Part shown: piece by piece, positions 52,701 to 59,852 of the stretch
How positions within the stretch are numbered: the stretch's first letter is position 1
Layout of the letters: each line of letters starts with the position of its first letter
Source of the DNA: JACQZO01 sp964512325
Lineage (GTDB): Bacteria > Patescibacteriota > Gracilibacteria > RBG-16-42-10
Reading direction: 5' to 3'
NCBI GenBank assembly: GCA_964512325.1
Contig: CAZEGN010000005.1
Coordinates: 1-64,000 of the forward strand
Length of the DNA stretch: 64,000 bases
Program-made: the position numbers and the translations under genes
The notes under the pieces: generated by a model
Database searches by the model: none
Told to the model about the DNA's origin: nothing
Seen by the model: the letters and a program-made list of their open reading frames with translations, nothing else

Positions 52701-52916
52701 AAGGTTCATTACGATTTTGATAGCCTGTTGTCGTGTTTCTTCAGGAATCTTGGCATTGATTTTATCGATGGCCTGGATCAAGCGATTCTTCAATACTACT
52801 TCAGTCAGATTTTCACGATCTGCTTCTTGTTTTTCAGGCGTAAGGTACGTGTATCCCTGGGCTACTAAGGTTTCTATTGCGAGTTTTTCGATATCCGATT
52901 CGTAAATATGGGCCAT
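49770..52916 (-). CDS. hsdR: type I restriction enzyme, R subunit
   Basis: HsdR is the translocase-nuclease subunit. The 1048-aa protein has an N-terminal nuclease domain with the PD-(D/E)XK residues (RPDIVLFVNGLPLVVIELKN), then SF2 helicase motifs: HTQGSGKSLSMVFYAG (I), VVADEAHRSQYG (II), FIGFTGTPIE (III), and MTGFDLPCLHTMYIDKP-like motif near residue 660 (MWLTGFDLPCLHTMYIDKP), QAIARVNR (VI). The C-terminal domain is helical. The length fits complete HsdR; it should be active with HsdM and HsdS. Confidence 0.95.
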   Translation of the reverse strand: MAHIYESDIEKLAIETLVAQGYTYLTPEKQEADRENLTEVVLKNRLIQAIDKINAKIPEETRQQAIKIVMNLSHASLIDDNEAFHRMLTEGIEVESYQNGDVKGNTVYLINFNNPEQNEFLVCNQFTVTQGNSTKRPDIVLFVNGLPLVVIELKNPIDENATVEKAFTQLQNYLQAIPNLFIYNSTLVASDYHDARAGTLSSSLSRFLAWKTVDGAKEDATTIPQLETLLRGMLRPAVLLDLIKQFTVFEKVEHFDAVTGVTRIETIKKLAAYHQYHAVNKAVHETLRASGAIPFSLDTADREKFGDQKAGVIWHTQGSGKSLSMVFYAGKIVLALNNPTIVVITDRNDLDDQLFDTFSSCRQLLRQEPVQAKNRDHLKELLRTAGGGIIFTTIQKFSPEGNEENFDLLSDRKNIVVVADEAHRSQYGFGAKTHIKDGNAQTKYGFAKYLRDALPQASFIGFTGTPIEKEDVSTPAVFGNYIDIYDIEQAVTDGATVRIYYESRLAKVHLKEEEAAQLDAEVEAITEGEESTAKEQAKAKWAQVEAIVGHKDRIKVIAKDIVDHFKQRQEVFDGKAMIVTMSRRIAVELYEEIIKLKPEWHSTDKKTGAIKVVMTATSSDDTKWQVHHTTKQERRELGDRFKNAHDPLQLVIVRDMWLTGFDLPCLHTMYIDKPMQGHNLMQAIARVNRVFKDKPGGLIVDYIGIASDLKKALATYTASGGQGEPTFNQAEAVATLLEKYEVVDQMFTGFDYEKYFTADTKTKCTLILEAQEFILGLENGKNRFAKEVVMLAKAFALSVPDENAMAIKDHVGFFQAVKARLTKFEPSNGGKSDTAIESAIRQIVDKAVASDGVIDIFDAAGIKKPDISILSDDFLAEIQGMERKNLAMELLKKILGDEIKMKERKNFIESKKFSEMLGNAIKRYQNNLLTAVQVIEELINLAQELRQSGNRGHDLGLSENEVAFYDALIANGSARDVLGDSTLRELARILVEKVKSNTSIDWTLKESVQAKLRVLVKRTLRKYGYPPDEEKLATDNILKQAELFAETW

Positions 52917-52928
52917 AGATAAGTGCTA

Positions 52929-54503
52929 TTAAAACTGTATTCTTAATTCTCCTCGCATGAGACGCGGTAGTACTAAATCACGTAAAGCAGTGAGTGTTTG
53001 GATTTGAGAAACATTGTCTTTTATCTTATTAAAAATAGGTTCACACACTTCTCCAAACTTATTCATCAGAATCTCGGAAAAGAATATTTCATAGTTTCGT
53101 AAAAGATTGATTTGTACTCTCTGTCTACCTGAGGTTCCTGTCATTGACTTGATAGCAAAATCACGGAAGTTTTCGCTTCGAGCTAAGCAATAAACAAAAT
53201 AAGGATTAGAACTGGCTTTAGCTCTCATAACTATGAATTCAGTGGACCCCCTAGCTTGAGTGTTACCTCTTAGATCAAATACAAATCCTGTTTTACCGTT
53301 TTCAAGACATGGCGTGATTTTTGCCATTAATGTATCATTCACTCTAAAACTAGATGCTGATGAAACTGTTCTTACTATACCGTCACTTATTTCCATTGTT
53401 TGATTTGAAAGGCATTTCATGTCAAAAAATAGACATTCTATTTTAGAATCTATCTTTTCTCTTGGATTAAACTCCACTAAATTATCAACCCTATCCTTAC
53501 CGGACTCTGTATTTACAGGAAACCATTCCTTGAAAAGAGTCTGAGCTATTGCCTCTAAAGTTTTGCTTTGCGCTTGTAGTAGGTCGATTTTGTTATCTAG
53601 TGATGTAAGGACGGCTGCAATACGACGTTGCTCATCAAGAGGAGGGAAAGAGACAATAATCTGGTCAAATGTCTCTCGTGTAATGGTATCAAAAACTGAG
53701 CCATGCACATTCTTTTTGATTTGCTGTAAACTGAATTTGAATAGATAGTATAAAAAATCTGTGTCACTCTTTGATGTTGACTTGATGCCATAGCAAGATT
53801 GATTAAATGCCATGGGTACTTTTAGCTGTGCAAGTGCACCAACTGTACCTCGTGCTGAAAGTATAAGGTCCCCCTTCTCCAATAGTTTTGTCGAACTCTT
53901 TTCTAAGCCTAAATCGGTGATAGTTTTTTCAGTTTTTTCTACCCAACGATTATCATCATTAAAATCAGCCACTGATAACCATGGAATCCCGCCATTCCAG
54001 TATTCAGGTCGTCTTGTCTGAGGAGTACCACCACCTATAATTTCAGCTACTGCTCCCAATGTTGTTTCCTCCCAAACATTTCTGCTTTCCCTCAACAAAT
54101 GTTGAATTAAATCATCCAAGTCTTTGATATGAGCAAAGTCCTTTTCTTTCTCCGATGGTACAATCGCTCTTACTTTCCCATTAGCAGAAATTACGTATTC
54201 AACATCTGCTACAGCGGTCATCCCAATTTTAGTGAATCTTTTAAAAAGCTTTTTTACACCCCTTTTGAAAGTTTCCCAGAAAAATTGATCAACATCATCT
54301 AGCAAATGTGCTGCAATCCAATATCCGATTGGGAATGCAATTGCTAGAGCTAGCTCAGTAGCCGAAAATCTTCTGGTAGTCGTCATCTCTAAGTTAATGC
54401 CTGGAAAACATTTTTCAATTTCCTTTATCTTAGAGGTATGTTCCTCGCTTATACTTACAGGAAGGCTCTGACTACAATGGTGTAATGTTGATGATGGCTC
54501 CAT
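52929..54503 (-). CDS. hsdS: type I restriction S subunit with an N-terminal extra domain
   Basis: HsdS picks the DNA target. It has two target-recognition domains, the first from about residue 142 (WEETTLGAVAEIIGGGTPQT, FPPLDEQRRIAAVL) and the second from about 330, each followed by a coiled-coil spacer (LDNKIDLLQAQSKTLEAIAQ), ending DLVLPRLMRGEL. A canonical HsdS would begin near 142, but here about 140 residues precede it: a beta-like start, a hydrophobic helix (ALAIAFPIGYWIAAHLL) and a basic amphipathic helix. The ATG lies two bases after the dinD stop and there is no ATG near 142, so the fusion seems real. Confidence 0.92.
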   Translation of the reverse strand: MEPSSTLHHCSQSLPVSISEEHTSKIKEIEKCFPGINLEMTTTRRFSATELALAIAFPIGYWIAAHLLDDVDQFFWETFKRGVKKLFKRFTKIGMTAVADVEYVISANGKVRAIVPSEKEKDFAHIKDLDDLIQHLLRESRNVWEETTLGAVAEIIGGGTPQTRRPEYWNGGIPWLSVADFNDDNRWVEKTEKTITDLGLEKSSTKLLEKGDLILSARGTVGALAQLKVPMAFNQSCYGIKSTSKSDTDFLYYLFKFSLQQIKKNVHGSVFDTITRETFDQIIVSFPPLDEQRRIAAVLTSLDNKIDLLQAQSKTLEAIAQTLFKEWFPVNTESGKDRVDNLVEFNPREKIDSKIECLFFDMKCLSNQTMEISDGIVRTVSSASSFRVNDTLMAKITPCLENGKTGFVFDLRGNTQARGSTEFIVMRAKASSNPYFVYCLARSENFRDFAIKSMTGTSGRQRVQINLLRNYEIFFSEILMNKFGEVCEPIFNKIKDNVSQIQTLTALRDLVLPRLMRGELRIQF

Positions 54504-54505
54504 GA

Positions 54506-55351
54506 TTACTTCTTCAACTTCTTTACTATTTTTGGTAATTTTTTGTCCTCAGATTTTAATTTGCGTTCAAGCTTTTTTGTATCTTCCTCTGGAAGTAACT
54601 CTTCTGGACGAATACCACTCTTCGCAAGCATGTCACGCATATTTTTATTGTTTTTTACATGTTCTGAGGTAATGGGTGATTCGCCAGTAAGAGTTTGATC
54701 TTTTTTAATGTTAAAGCTCGTAATCTCATTTGCTAAATCCTTGGCTTTGATGGTAACCGCTGGTAAAAAATCTGCTAGTGGGCGGCTGTCTGGGACTGAG
54801 AGCTTAACCTTCATCTTTTGTGTCGTGTATCCACCGAATAAAGCAGAGTCTCCCTTGCTTCTAATTCGCGCAAAGCCTTGACCATCGATGCCTCGTTCGA
54901 ACAAAACGCCGGAAAGTGTTTTCTCAGAAATAGATAGTTTTTCTCTGGCATGTAAACGTTCCCAGTCTTTTAGTCGTTGTTCTACTATTTCTTGCTTGCG
55001 AGTCTGAATAGCAAAATAAGTCATTGCAAAAGCGATCTCATCTTTTCTAGGATCACCATTTTGGGCGATAAGATAGCAAGCATAACGAGTAAGCATAATG
55101 TCAGAAACTGATTTGCTGGCTTCTTTAGGCATTGCGATCGTTTTCGTGACGTCACGAAAATGATCAGCAGTGTTCTGTTTCGCATTGTCACAAGCTATTT
55201 TTGCTTTGTTGATAGCATTCTCAAAGTTTTCCCAGCGTCCATACCCAAGCAGTTTTTGTAATTCTCGGGCATACCAAAACTCCACTCCATCGTTCTCATG
55301 AGCGCAATCTTCAAAGCTTTTATGTAGCTTAACAATCAACTGTTTTTCCAT
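54506..55351 (-). CDS. dinD: DinD-like (DNA-damage-inducible protein D)
   Basis: The 281-aa protein begins FWYARELQKLLGYGRWENFE, as in DinD, with a later LISEKTL-like region (KLSISEKTLSGVLFERGIDG, QGFARIRSKGD) and a Lys-rich C-terminus. In E. coli DinD inhibits RecA strand exchange. Here it lies between hsdM and hsdS, with gaps of 12 and 2 bases, so it is part of the RM operon. It may limit recombination of cut or invading DNA, but this is inference. Confidence 0.85.
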   Translation of the reverse strand: MEKQLIVKLHKSFEDCAHENDGVEFWYARELQKLLGYGRWENFENAINKAKIACDNAKQNTADHFRDVTKTIAMPKEASKSVSDIMLTRYACYLIAQNGDPRKDEIAFAMTYFAIQTRKQEIVEQRLKDWERLHAREKLSISEKTLSGVLFERGIDGQGFARIRSKGDSALFGGYTTQKMKVKLSVPDSRPLADFLPAVTIKAKDLANEITSFNIKKDQTLTGESPITSEHVKNNKNMRDMLAKSGIRPEELLPEEDTKKLERKLKSEDKKLPKIVKKLKK

Positions 55352-55363
55352 ACTATAAAGAGG

Positions 55364-56908
55364 TTAAATTTTGAATCCAATATTGTTCAACTGTTTTTTT
55401 ATTTCAGCATCGATTACTCCTTGTTTTTCAATCTGATACGTCAATGTGTCAGTAAGCTCTTTCATTTTTTCTTCAAATGGCACACTGTCTTGTGCTTTAT
55501 CAGGTATACCAACATATCGGCCAGGAGTTAAAACGAAATTATGTTTCTGCAATTCTTCAATCGTCGCGGATTTACAGAAACCTTTGATATTCTCAAATGA
55601 ACCATCTTTTTTGCGCCATTCCTGATAAGTACTAGCAATCCTAGTTAGATCATTATCACTGAATGCTCTATGAGTCCTATCTTCCATATATCCCAATTCG
55701 CTTGCATTAATAAAAAGCACCTCGCCAGTACGTTTACGATCGCCATTCCCCATACGTTTACGTGAAATAAACCACAGACAAGCAGGAATCCCGGTGTTAT
55801 AGAAAAGCTGTGTGGGCAATGCAACAATACAGTCTACTAGGTCTGCTTCCACTATTCTTTGGCGAATCTGGCCTTCCCCAGAGGTATTTGATGAAAGAGA
55901 GCCATTGGCTAATACTAACCCCATAATTCCATGAGGAGAAAGATGATAGATCATATGCTGCATCCAAGCGAAGTTGGCATTATTGGCTGGTGGTAAACCA
56001 AATTGCCATCGAGCATCATTACGAAGAATATCTTGGCCCCAGTCAGACTGATTAAATGGAGGATTAGCAATAATATAATCAGCTTTCAAATCGGGGTGCG
56101 AGTCTTTCAAAAAGGATCCCTCACTGTTCCATTTGACCTGCGAACCATCCAGGCCTCGAATGGCCAAATTCATGCGACTAAGACGATATGTCGTCTGATT
56201 ACTCTCCTGTCCGTAAATAGAGATGTCATCTAATCGACCTGAGTGCTCCAGTACAAACTTTTCACTCATTACAAACATACCGCCTGATCCACAACAAGGA
56301 TCATACACACGTCCCCTGTATGGTTCGATCATATTCACTAACAACTTTACGATGGCCTTAGGCGTATAAAACTGCCCACCCTTTTTACCTTCAGCATTAG
56401 CAAACTCCCCAAGGAAGTACTCATAAACACGTCCCAGTATATCTTTTGACTTTGCTACTTCATCTCCAAGTGCCGTATTCGTAATGAGATCAATAATGCC
56501 ACCTAAGGCGACTTTGTCTAAATTTGGTTTTGCGTAGACCTTTGGCAAAATACCTTTCAGCGTTGGATTCTCTTTCTCAATGCTTTCCATCGCCTCATCT
56601 AGATCGGTACCAATAGTAGGTAACTTAGCCCTAGAATGAATATATGACCATCGAGCGATTGCAGGTACCCAAAAGACGTTTTCAGCTTTATATTCCTCTG
56701 CATCTTCAGGATCAGCCCCCTCATAATCAGCATCACCTTGCAACAATTTGCTATGTAGCTCCTCAAAAGAATCAGAAATATACTTAAGGAAAACCAGTCC
56801 GAGCACGATATGCTTATACTCAGCAGCATCGATATTTTTGCGTAACTTGTCTGCTGATTTGAATAATTGCTTCTCAAAAGCTTCGTTATTTTTTTCTTTC
56901 TTATTCAT
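55364..56908 (-). CDS. hsdM: type I restriction-modification methyltransferase subunit
   Basis: HsdM forms N6-methyladenine at the site chosen by HsdS. The 514-aa protein has the HsdM_N helical domain (LRKNIDAAEYKHIVLGLVFL), GQFYTPKAIVKLLV, the SAM motif VYDPCCGSGGMFV and the catalytic IIANPPFNQSDWG. It is the first gene of the operon. Length and motifs indicate an intact enzyme. Confidence 0.96.
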   Translation of the reverse strand: MNKKEKNNEAFEKQLFKSADKLRKNIDAAEYKHIVLGLVFLKYISDSFEELHSKLLQGDADYEGADPEDAEEYKAENVFWVPAIARWSYIHSRAKLPTIGTDLDEAMESIEKENPTLKGILPKVYAKPNLDKVALGGIIDLITNTALGDEVAKSKDILGRVYEYFLGEFANAEGKKGGQFYTPKAIVKLLVNMIEPYRGRVYDPCCGSGGMFVMSEKFVLEHSGRLDDISIYGQESNQTTYRLSRMNLAIRGLDGSQVKWNSEGSFLKDSHPDLKADYIIANPPFNQSDWGQDILRNDARWQFGLPPANNANFAWMQHMIYHLSPHGIMGLVLANGSLSSNTSGEGQIRQRIVEADLVDCIVALPTQLFYNTGIPACLWFISRKRMGNGDRKRTGEVLFINASELGYMEDRTHRAFSDNDLTRIASTYQEWRKKDGSFENIKGFCKSATIEELQKHNFVLTPGRYVGIPDKAQDSVPFEEKMKELTDTLTYQIEKQGVIDAEIKKQLNNIGFKI

Positions 56909-57045
56909 TCACTACATTCTTAATGTGTACCACGCATGAAGATTACGATTCTCTACCACTACTTTCAATAGGTGAGCGCTATCTAAAGAGAACAGTAAAA
57001 AGTTGTTTGTCCGTAGAAAGTACATATTTAGCTGAGGCTAGCACT

Positions 57046-57142
57046 CTAGTTTTGCTGTAGAGACAAAATACTAATTTCCTCGTACAACTTGATTCCCCAT
57101 TGTAAAAAGGTAGTTCGAAGTGTGTATTCGAGGGGGAGCCAA
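57046..57142 (-). pseudogene. detached 3' end of the serine recombinase gene
   Basis: If the two element ends are joined at the 11-bp repeat, the recombinase frame continues from TTGGCTCCCCC into this segment. It then reads LEYTLRTTFLQWGIKLYEEI and SILSLQQN and stops at TAG (57046-57048). The frame is kept across the repeat and stays open for 28 codons. This is what is expected if attP lies inside the recombinase gene and integration split off its last codons. Confidence 0.65.
57132..57142. repeat. right attachment repeat (attR core)
   Basis: GGGGGAGCCAA, identical to 45777-45787. Confidence 0.75.
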
Positions 57143-57153
57143 TTGATCATTTC

Positions 57154-57173
57154 AGGACTTTGAAGGTCTTTTT
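57154..57173 (+). terminator. terminator-like hairpin, probably original to tRNA-Asn
   Basis: AGGACTT and AAGGTCTT can form a 7-bp stem (two G-T pairs) with a three-base loop, followed by TTTTTAT. In the empty site it would lie about 10 bases after the tRNA CCA. Confidence 0.4.
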
Positions 57174-57223
57174 ATGTAAGGCTAGTATTATAGGACAAAT
57201 AATAGATATGCTACTTTAGTAGT

Positions 57224-57236
57224 GTAATAATATTAC
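57224..57236. promoter_or_regulatory. small palindrome before the Nudix gene
   Basis: GTAATA-A-TATTAC is a perfect inverted repeat ending 4 bases before the ATG. CTACTTTAGTAG (57211-57222), just upstream, is another. Either could be an operator. Confidence 0.3.
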
Positions 57237-57240
57237 GAAA

Positions 57241-57702
57241 ATGTTTTCTGAAGATGATCAGATTCAGTTTGATACAGACATCGTCTACCATATATCTGCT
57301 GGCGGATATCTATTTTGTAAGCAAGAGAATAAAGTATTTGTCGCACTAATCAAAGATCATGATGGCAAAATTGTCATACCTAAGGGACATCTAAAAAAAG
57401 ATGAGACTACAGAAAAAGCTGCCTTAAGGGAGATTAAGGAGGAACTAGGTATTACTGAGTCCCCAACCTTAAATTGTTATATTGATAAGATTGAATACAG
57501 CTTCTCTATGCCGGATGATAAACGTGAGCACAAAAAACAGCTTTATATTTATGCTTTTACAGTGCCAGTTATGTGCAAAATTCAGCCACAAACTGTCGAA
57601 GGGATTACAGAGGCAAAATGGGTGGAAGTCACAGAAGCTTTAAACAAAGTAAGCTTTAATCGCAATTTATTAGAGAAAGCTATTCAGGTAATAAATCTGT
57701 AA
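57241..57702 (+). CDS. Nudix hydrolase
   Basis: The 153-aa protein has SAGGYLFCKQENK and the full Nudix box GHLKKDETTEKAALREIKEE plus LGI (residues 49-71), which binds Mg2+ and cleaves nucleoside-diphosphate-X bonds. IVIPKGHL is like the PKGH motif of diadenosine-polyphosphate and dNTP-type hydrolases. It converges on the APH-fold kinase gene with a 23-base overlap. Confidence 0.88.
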   Translation: MFSEDDQIQFDTDIVYHISAGGYLFCKQENKVFVALIKDHDGKIVIPKGHLKKDETTEKAALREIKEELGITESPTLNCYIDKIEYSFSMPDDKREHKKQLYIYAFTVPVMCKIQPQTVEGITEAKWVEVTEALNKVSFNRNLLEKAIQVINL

Positions 57703-58771
57703 AGTCTTTTACAATTGTGATTGTCCTTAAATCTTCAAAAAATTGTCCACTATCAAGAGATATGGCTAGTTTTTCAACCAGAAGGTAAATGCTATGTCTG
57801 TCAGCTTCCTCAAATAACAGTACATTTCTCACTCCTAAGATACGAGCTAATAATCTGACAAACAGCTCATTATCCAGATTAAGATGAAGCTGATTGTATT
57901 TATCTATTACAGGCGATACAAATTCTTCCCAGAAAATTCGTTTTAACTGTGACTGTGTCGTATTTTCATTGTCTACAAGCCTACTTTTTTCAAAAAAGCG
58001 TTTATTATATTTAGCAATAAACGTTCCTGATTGTGCGTAAATATACCAGAGATAGCAGGCCACCTCGCCAGCAAGCGAATTTAACCCACTATATTCTAGA
58101 TCAAAAAACAAATCCGGCGAAAAAGAAAGATTAAAATCATGGAGGTCACCGTGACTGATAACTGACACGAACTGCTTTTGTGCCTGAAAGCTCTCAAGAG
58201 CCTTCTTTACAATTTTAGGCATCAAAGCTGAACAGTTTGGCATAACCTTCTTACAATCGTCGTATAGAAGCTCTAGTTGTTGACCATAGAAATCTTTTAA
58301 CCTCCCATTGAATAGTCTTCCTTCAAACAAATCATGATTCGCGAAGGTTATTCTGTTAATAACGGCAGCAGATGAAGAGATCGCCAACCAGTAGTTTTGC
58401 CAAAACGTTTTAAACTTTTCGAGTCTAATATCTAATGGCACGTTTTTATTATAAACGAAATTGTGAAGCAAACTTTTTCCCGTATAAATTTCATCTTTAT
58501 ATTCCCAAATCATTATATCTTCCCCTAGACTGTAGGCTCGTTTATAAAAAACGATATTTGCCGTAGAGAAAGGAAGCTGATGGCTTTCAGTGAGTGCGTA
58601 TTCTTGATTAAAGTTGCTATTTGCTTTGTATTTAAAAAAGTACTTAAAAGAATTAATTTCGCATACACCGTAGCCACCTCGTGCGGTAGATTCGAAATGG
58701 ATAATATCGACATTAGACACTGCTGTTTCTGCCTGAAAGGCAATTATGCTAGATAAGTGTGAATAATTCAT
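57680..58771 (-). CDS. APH/choline-kinase-fold phosphotransferase
   Basis: The 363-aa protein has the Brenner-type catalytic motif ISHGDLHDFNLSF (His207, Asp209, Asn214) and the metal motif FFDLEYSG (Asp224, Glu226) of aminoglycoside phosphotransferases and choline kinases. The N-lobe is divergent, with FKYFFKYKA supplying a likely ATP-site Lys. It would phosphorylate a small hydroxyl compound. It is the last gene of the five-gene overlapping operon and overlaps the cyclase gene by 23 bases. The substrate may be the product of the cyclase and carbamoyltransferase. Confidence 0.8.
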   Translation of the reverse strand: MNYSHLSSIIAFQAETAVSNVDIIHFESTARGGYGVCEINSFKYFFKYKANSNFNQEYALTESHQLPFSTANIVFYKRAYSLGEDIMIWEYKDEIYTGKSLLHNFVYNKNVPLDIRLEKFKTFWQNYWLAISSSAAVINRITFANHDLFEGRLFNGRLKDFYGQQLELLYDDCKKVMPNCSALMPKIVKKALESFQAQKQFVSVISHGDLHDFNLSFSPDLFFDLEYSGLNSLAGEVACYLWYIYAQSGTFIAKYNKRFFEKSRLVDNENTTQSQLKRIFWEEFVSPVIDKYNQLHLNLDNELFVRLLARILGVRNVLLFEEADRHSIYLLVEKLAISLDSGQFFEDLRTITIVKDFTDLLPE

Positions 58772-59852
58772 TGAAGACAGCTAAGACGTCATCTATATCA
58801 CTATTGATTACCTTATATTCACCAGGTTTAGGACAAACAATAAACGTCGGCTTATTATCTTTTGTAATCTTATCGCTTAATAAAGCACTCTCGATATGAA
58901 CTTTATGCAGTGTTTCTGTCTTATAACTATTTACTGCATAAAAGCGCTCAATGGCCTGCAAAATATAGTCACAATATAAAGAATCTTTTCCTATACTTTC
59001 TAATCTCAATAACAATTTAGTAGCTAAATACATTCCTACCCATACAGCCTCGCCATGCCGCATATGCAATTCTGATTCGAGAATATTTGCAAATGTATGC
59101 CCAAAAGATAGTTTTTTATGAATTCCGTTTGAATCATATGGGTCTTGTTGAACAGCCAGTGCTTTAATTTTAAGCGACTCTTCAATAACTTGCGCCCATG
59201 CCTCTTTATGTTGGTTTGCCTTTAACAATTCTTCTAAGGCATCTATCTTACTTTTTATTACAGTTAATTCTGTAGTGCTAAATAAATAGTGTTTAAAGAC
59301 CTCAGCTACGGCTAATAATATCTCTTTTGGATCTGTCTTAATAAGATCTTGATCACAAATAGTAAGTACTGGAGAAAAAAAGCTTCCAACAACATTCTTT
59401 TTATGGCCGACATTGACGGCTACTTTACCGATAATCGCGTCTACTTGGCTCATGAGCGTTGTCCCGACTTGAACAAAAGCTAAGCCGCGCATATATACAG
59501 AAGCAATAAAACCACCGACATCCCCTACGAAACCTCCACCGATAGCAATTAAAACAGTATTCCTTGTAATTCCATGATCAGCAAGGTCAGCAAAGATGCT
59601 GGTTGCGTATTCTAAGCTTTTAAAATAACGATCCGGGAAAAGCTTAATAATACACATCTTTTTAGTTGGCTGTGATTTTTTTAAATCATCTAGAACCTTC
59701 TTTAACTTAATTTGCAAAACATTCGTATCAATTAATATTACTATTTGAGAGTAACTAGCTGTTACGCTTATGAGCTCTTGCAATGTAATATCTGATCCAA
59801 TTACCACTTGCTGATCAATGTAGGGTAACTGAATATTGAAACTTTTAGTCAT
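58749..59852 (-). CDS. sugar-phosphate cyclase (dehydroquinate-synthase superfamily), noncanonical
   Basis: The 367-aa protein has GGGFVGDVGGFIASVYMRGL and GTTLMSQVDAIIGKVAVNVG, the NAD site and substrate loop, with Lys143, Asn147, Lys152 and Asn153 in the places known for dehydroquinate synthase. Zinc ligands are Glu184 (AVAEVFKH), His252 (GHTF) and His266 (RHGEAV). The next active-site His of dehydroquinate synthases (GHTFGH) is Asn256 (GHTFAN). No other shikimate gene is present. This makes a secondary-metabolism cyclase (scyllo-inosose or valiolone type, or new) more likely than AroB. It overlaps its neighbours by 8 and 23 bases. Confidence 0.85.
   Translation of the reverse strand: MTKSFNIQLPYIDQQVVIGSDITLQELISVTASYSQIVILIDTNVLQIKLKKVLDDLKKSQPTKKMCIIKLFPDRYFKSLEYATSIFADLADHGITRNTVLIAIGGGFVGDVGGFIASVYMRGLAFVQVGTTLMSQVDAIIGKVAVNVGHKKNVVGSFFSPVLTICDQDLIKTDPKEILLAVAEVFKHYLFSTTELTVIKSKIDALEELLKANQHKEAWAQVIEESLKIKALAVQQDPYDSNGIHKKLSFGHTFANILESELHMRHGEAVWVGMYLATKLLLRLESIGKDSLYCDYILQAIERFYAVNSYKTETLHKVHIESALLSDKITKDNKPTFIVCPKPGEYKVINSDIDDVLAVFNELFTLI

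Larger units (their letters stand above)
45777..57142. mobile_element. 11.4-kb integrative element carrying type I RM, inserted at tRNA-Asn
   Basis: Direct repeats GGGGGAGCCAA at 45777-45787 (3' end of tRNA-Asn) and 57132-57142 bound the element. All its genes lie on the minus strand: serine recombinase, replication protein, SpoVG-like protein, small protein, winged-helix-like protein, hsdR, hsdS, dinD and hsdM. There are no conjugation genes, so it could be a self-replicating or mobilisable integrative plasmid. The recombinase frame extends past the left repeat into the tRNA, and its natural 3' end appears to lie just inside the right repeat. The boundaries rest on the repeat plus this reading-frame argument. 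Confidence 0.8.
56909..57240. other. right end of the element and adjacent chromosome
   Basis: A 332-base gap. 56909-57131 is element DNA: the upstream region of hsdM and the presumed detached tail of the recombinase gene (57046-57131). The 11-bp repeat lies at 57132-57142. From 57143 the DNA should be the natural chromosome downstream of tRNA-Asn, with a weak terminator-like hairpin and a small inverted repeat before the Nudix gene. Confidence 0.65.

Noticed and set aside
58749..59852. Simple annotation as AroB of the shikimate pathway
   Set aside because: No other shikimate genes are nearby, the second active-site His is Asn, and the neighbours are secondary-metabolism-type enzymes.
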